Under the pieces are notes generated by a model. It saw only the letters and a program-made list of their open reading frames with translations. It was not told the origin of the DNA and searched no databases. DNA of 64,000 nt from contig OU015671.1 of the NCBI GenBank assembly GCA_907165275.2, forward strand, positions 7,905,001 through 7,969,000, given 5' to 3'. Each line of letters starts with the position of its first letter. The stretch's first letter is position 1. A program made the position numbers and the translations under genes. The stretch is from Zygaena filipendulae. Its lineage: Eukaryota; Arthropoda; Insecta; Lepidoptera; Zygaenidae. Positions 46,293 through 64,000 of the stretch are shown here, one piece after another.

Positions 46293-46772
46293 TATTGAAT
46301 ACAGTTTCAACCGCGTTAATTTCGGAGTCTTCGCGGGAATTCGGGGTTAAAAGAACTCTATGCCCTTCTCTGCATCCCTGAAAACGTGTATGCAAAATTT
46401 CATGATTATCCGTTGAGCCGTTGAGGCGTGAAAGCGTAACAAACAAACAAACAAACTCAAACAAAATTTCGCTTTTATACCTAATAGTAGTAAGGATAGA
46501 TAATGAATTCTGCTATCGATTATTACTTTGTTTCATAAATGCGTATGTACCTACATAGGTACTTAATATATAGGTACATGGGTACGTTTAAGTTGGTTTG
46601 AGAAAGTACTTATTATATTTTACTAAACAAACTCTATGATAACTCCTATATAGTTTATCTGGACGTCATTCATTGGTATATCACTCGTAATAACTTGTTA
46701 TCGTTTTGGTCAAAACTTCTACAAGGCTAGTCAGAAAGGTGATACAGAGCCGCGAGCTCTTTGTACTATCTA

Positions 46773-47010
46773 TCTATTTTATAATATAAAAGCAGAAACT
46801 GACTGACTGATCGATCGAACGCACATCTGAAACCAGGTGAAAAGGGATTTCAAAGTGTGTATGCGACAAACGTGTTTTCTTTCTTTTTGGAAGAAATTTC
46901 AGGTAGTTATATTTTTTGTCAGGAATACGGAAAGAGAAATAAGGTACTCCTATTCCAGAATTCCCGCGAGATTTCTGAAATTATCGCAGGTATAAACCGC
47001 GGGGAACAGC
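46773..47010 (+). mobile_element. Lep1-type non-autonomous Helitron
   Basis: Body with CAGAATTCCCGCGAG and terminal CCGCGGGGAACAGCTA. The closing CTAGT has decayed to CTATC. Confidence 0.6.
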
Positions 47011-47108
47011 TATCATTTGTAAAATCTAAATAAGGAATCGTTATCCCACAAAATCACCTTACTGCCCAAATGTCAAAATAAACCAAGTTCCAATTAACCC
47101 AAAAATTC

Positions 47109-47333
47109 TACGAACCCTATCTACGAAATTTCAAGCGCTACGCCCGCGCCTACCGATTCGAATTGTTTTGCTGCGCGCGGCGTACGCGACAAATATTGTA
47201 TTATAAATAATTTAGACATGGGCTAGTAAAAATGAAAAAATATAACCTATATTAAAACGTAGTGCGATCGATTCGCTAGTCGATTCTGAGCAAACTACTT
47301 TCTAGTTTTCAGTTAATTCATTAACACGTTGTA
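47109..47333. mobile_element. MITE family B, partial
   Basis: Runs from CTACGAAATTTCAAGCG to the intact end ATTCATTAACACGTTGTA. One end is missing. Confidence 0.75.
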
Positions 47334-47624
47334 TATTATTCCCACATGCATGATGCAATATTGCGTATGTACCTAATCTAATTTATTTATTGTAAAACTC
47401 GCATGCCATGAAAATGACAGAATGTACAAGTTTTTCTAGAGTCTTTCATAAACGTAGCTCTCCTCTAGCAAATATTTTCCAGTTTCCAACTTCGTTTTAC
47501 TAAGCAAAGTACCTACCTAAAACCAACATGCCAAGAAACTTAGCCGTATGAACACATTTTGTGTTGTGTTTGACTTATTTATTCAAAGTTGATTTCCATA
47601 GTAAAAGTGTTTATTCTTCAAGTA

Positions 47625-47866
47625 AAATAGGGATGTTGACGCCTTTAAAAATCAAAATTCTAATTAAGCCGTCAGTTAGAAAATAAAAAAACAATGGACA
47701 CGTAGTTTAGAGTACCAATACAAACTGCACCGGATAGTGACGTCACGCGAAATTTCAGTGCAATCTATCGCCGTTATTTTTGATTACGTAAAAACAAAAA
47801 AAATACGTCTCCTATTTTTTTTATTAATCTACAAGACGGACTAAAAAAAAAATCAACTAGCCCATT
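47625..47866. mobile_element. MITE family A, internal deletion
   Basis: GGGATGTTGAC at the left and CAACTAGCCCATTG at the right. One TGACGTCA remains. Confidence 0.7.
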
Positions 47867-48125
47867 GCGCTCTAATATCTGTATATGTATATGTTATTGA
47901 GTTGTTCCACCCGGGTGTGAATTTTGGAGAAGTCTAGGTCTCTGCTTAACAAACAAGTTTTGTCAATACTTACAACTTCAAATATTTTAGTCGTTCAGAA
48001 GTTACACAATCATAACTACATATTTACTCTAGGTATATTGTATATAATTTGAATGAAGTAGGTACTCGAACTAAAGCCACTTTTGTGATTTTATTTTTTG
48101 GACATTTTACCCTCTTTCCGACTAA

Positions 48126-48356
48126 CGGCCGCACTCAGAGTCGACTTTAATGATTACTTAGTTAAGTATAGATTTTTAAAACAAAACTGCCGCAATCAGA
48201 GACTTTCAGTAAATTTATTGGCATTTAATGAGATGTAACTTAATAAGTTAAATGCCAATTAACATTAATTTATTAAACTTGTCTGATTGCGGCAGCTTAG
48301 TTTTAAAAATCTATACTTAACTAAGTAATCATTAAAGTCGACTCTGAGTGCGGCGG
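48126..48356. mobile_element. Foldback MITE with TAA target duplication
   Basis: 231 bp. The outer arms of about 60 bp at each end are complementary (CGGCCGCACTCAGAGTCGAC / GTCGACTCTGAGTGCGGCGG) and inner blocks pair too. TAA lies on both sides, as for PIF/Harbinger-type insertions. Confidence 0.85.
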
Positions 48357-48568
48357 TAAGCCTGTTACTGTTATCTAATATAACAATATTTAGCCATTCT
48401 CTACCATTTTTTAAGAACCCGCCATTACCTATTTGCAAATTATTTATTTAATCAATAACTATATTAATTTGATTCTTTATTATAAGCATCGGCATAATAG
48501 ATAAGCATATTATAGAGCTAACTCTACATAATATAATATCATTTATCTTCTATCTTTATTCTATATTT

Positions 48569-48821
48569 AATAAAAGAGTAGATTCCGTGATTCTGTACAT
48601 TGAGTACCTACTTTTAGCAAAAATTCAGAGGAGGCGACAAAAGAAGAGTAACCAACCACAAAAAAAAGTTTTTAAAATTCTTTTCTTTCTGTCTGTCTGT
48701 TCAGGGTAACCTACTCAACGGATTGTAGCAACATATGAGTAGTCTTCGTTCCATGACGGGTAAAAAGTAGCTATACTTATAAAAACTTTCACGGTGGCGG
48801 GAAACCACGGGGCACAGCTAG
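48569..48821 (+). mobile_element. Lep1-type Helitron, longer subfamily
   Basis: Starts in AGTAGATTCCGTGATTCTGT and ends GGGGCACAGCTAG|T. Same subfamily as 52918-53172. Confidence 0.7.
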
Positions 48822-49174
48822 TAATTTAATACATTACAATTATACGTACATATCTATTTCGCAATCGTTGTTTATGAAAACTTTGCCACAGTTTACAGTG
48901 TATGGTCAGTAAAAATTTTCTACCGTAGGACCCAATATATCTCAGCAGTCAATACGGGATGCCACAAGGAGTCACTCTACCATTATACTGTTATGTTGGT
49001 CAGTAATGAGACAGCGCTGGATGGTCGCGCTCGTTTCTCGGCGACAGCGGCTAATTAACCGTTTTAATAATAAAAATCGCGCGTGTTTCCGTAACTTTTG
49101 ACAAAAATATTAGGTATAATATCTCTGTCTTAAACTCTTATCATTAATTGAGTGTTTTTTTTTTTTTCATTGCA

Positions 49175-63514
<14,340 letters not shown>

Positions 63515-63583
63515 TAATTGTGGCATTCGATAACTTTAAAGTACTTACTCTTTATAATTTTGATAACTCAGACAATTTTTTAG

Positions 63584-63721
63584 ATAGGTCACCTCCAAAC
63601 TAATGTTGAATAACTTTTAAAGTATAAATTTTTTCGATATAAAATATATTTTAATCATATTATCGTTTATTTTTTTAAATGGGGTTTATCAAGTTTTCAG
63701 TTAATTCATTAACACGTTGTA
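63584..63721. mobile_element. MITE family B, half copy
   Basis: Right half only, ending AATTCATTAACACGTTGTA. vermilion intron 9. Confidence 0.7.
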
Positions 63722-64000
63722 AATAGGTGATGGCCTGTAATGTATTTGATATTTACGATTTAGTATTGTATTATGGTATTCTGTATGATAATATTTAAAA
63801 ATAAATTATAACAATCACAAAATAAAAAATTCAGATGCGACACCAACAAGCCCCAGGCCTAGTCTCTACTGTCTTGTATATTTGGTTAGTGTATTTGTAT
63901 TTTGGAGTAAATAAATAAATAAAAAAGGTACATAAAGGAGGAGGGAGTTCAGATGTTCAAGTGACTACTAGCTGTTGACCATTGAGCAACAGTACATTTA
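63722..64000. other. vermilion intron 9, edge of window
   Basis: AT-rich, ends inside an intron. No match to the missing last exon (DRYKVF... type) was found here. Confidence 0.5.

Larger units (their letters stand above)
42507..49174. other. Intergenic region between PP2C and vermilion
   Basis: Divergently oriented genes share this 6.7 kb. It holds the possible PP2C 5' UTR exon (44291), a hAT-like element, TIR element E copy 2, MITEs A and B, a foldback MITE and several Helitrons. 42720-43390 and 44350-45100 are AT-rich, without recognisable features. Confidence 0.6.

Overview
The window looks like AT-rich nuclear DNA of a moth or butterfly. Genes are split into small exons with GT-AG introns. 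Most of the remaining sequence is transposon debris, including dozens of copies of a lepidopteran repeat with a CCGCGG hairpin and a CTAGT end, which I identify as Lep1-type non-autonomous Helitrons. Three multi-exon genes and one nested intronless gene are readable by homology, splice sites and phase. All exon models were built by eye.

Layout: (1) 313-22662, minus strand: a TRPC channel, best matched to photoreceptor trp. It has 23 coding exons, 1222 residues, and complete start and stop. Intron 11 carries an intronless tektin gene on the same strand (8451-9737). (2) 22663-31420: intergenic sequence full of repeats: a LINE 3' fragment with a nested TIR element, several MITEs and Helitrons. 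(3) 34269-42506, minus strand: a PP2C/PPM-family phosphatase of the T23F11.1/CG17746 type (8 coding exons, 353 residues), with a possible alternative last exon at 31421-31531 and a possible 5' UTR exon near 44291. Its introns hold most copies of a MITE bearing paired TGACGTCA motifs, one split by a solo LTR. (4) 42507-49174: intergenic repeats, including a hAT-like element packed with ATCGATA motifs. (5) 49175 to beyond the right edge, plus strand: tryptophan 2,3-dioxygenase (vermilion), nine coding exons visible, last exon outside the window.

The genes do not form an operon or an obvious pathway, though trp (phototransduction) and vermilion (ommochrome pigment synthesis) both act in the eye. 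The recurring theme is transposable elements at exon borders: the vermilion exon 2 acceptor appears to lie in a Helitron end, PP2C exon 5 is squeezed between two elements, and the last trp exon lies about 30 bp from a MITE. No CRISPR arrays, operons, functional tRNA/rRNA genes or intact autonomous transposons were seen.
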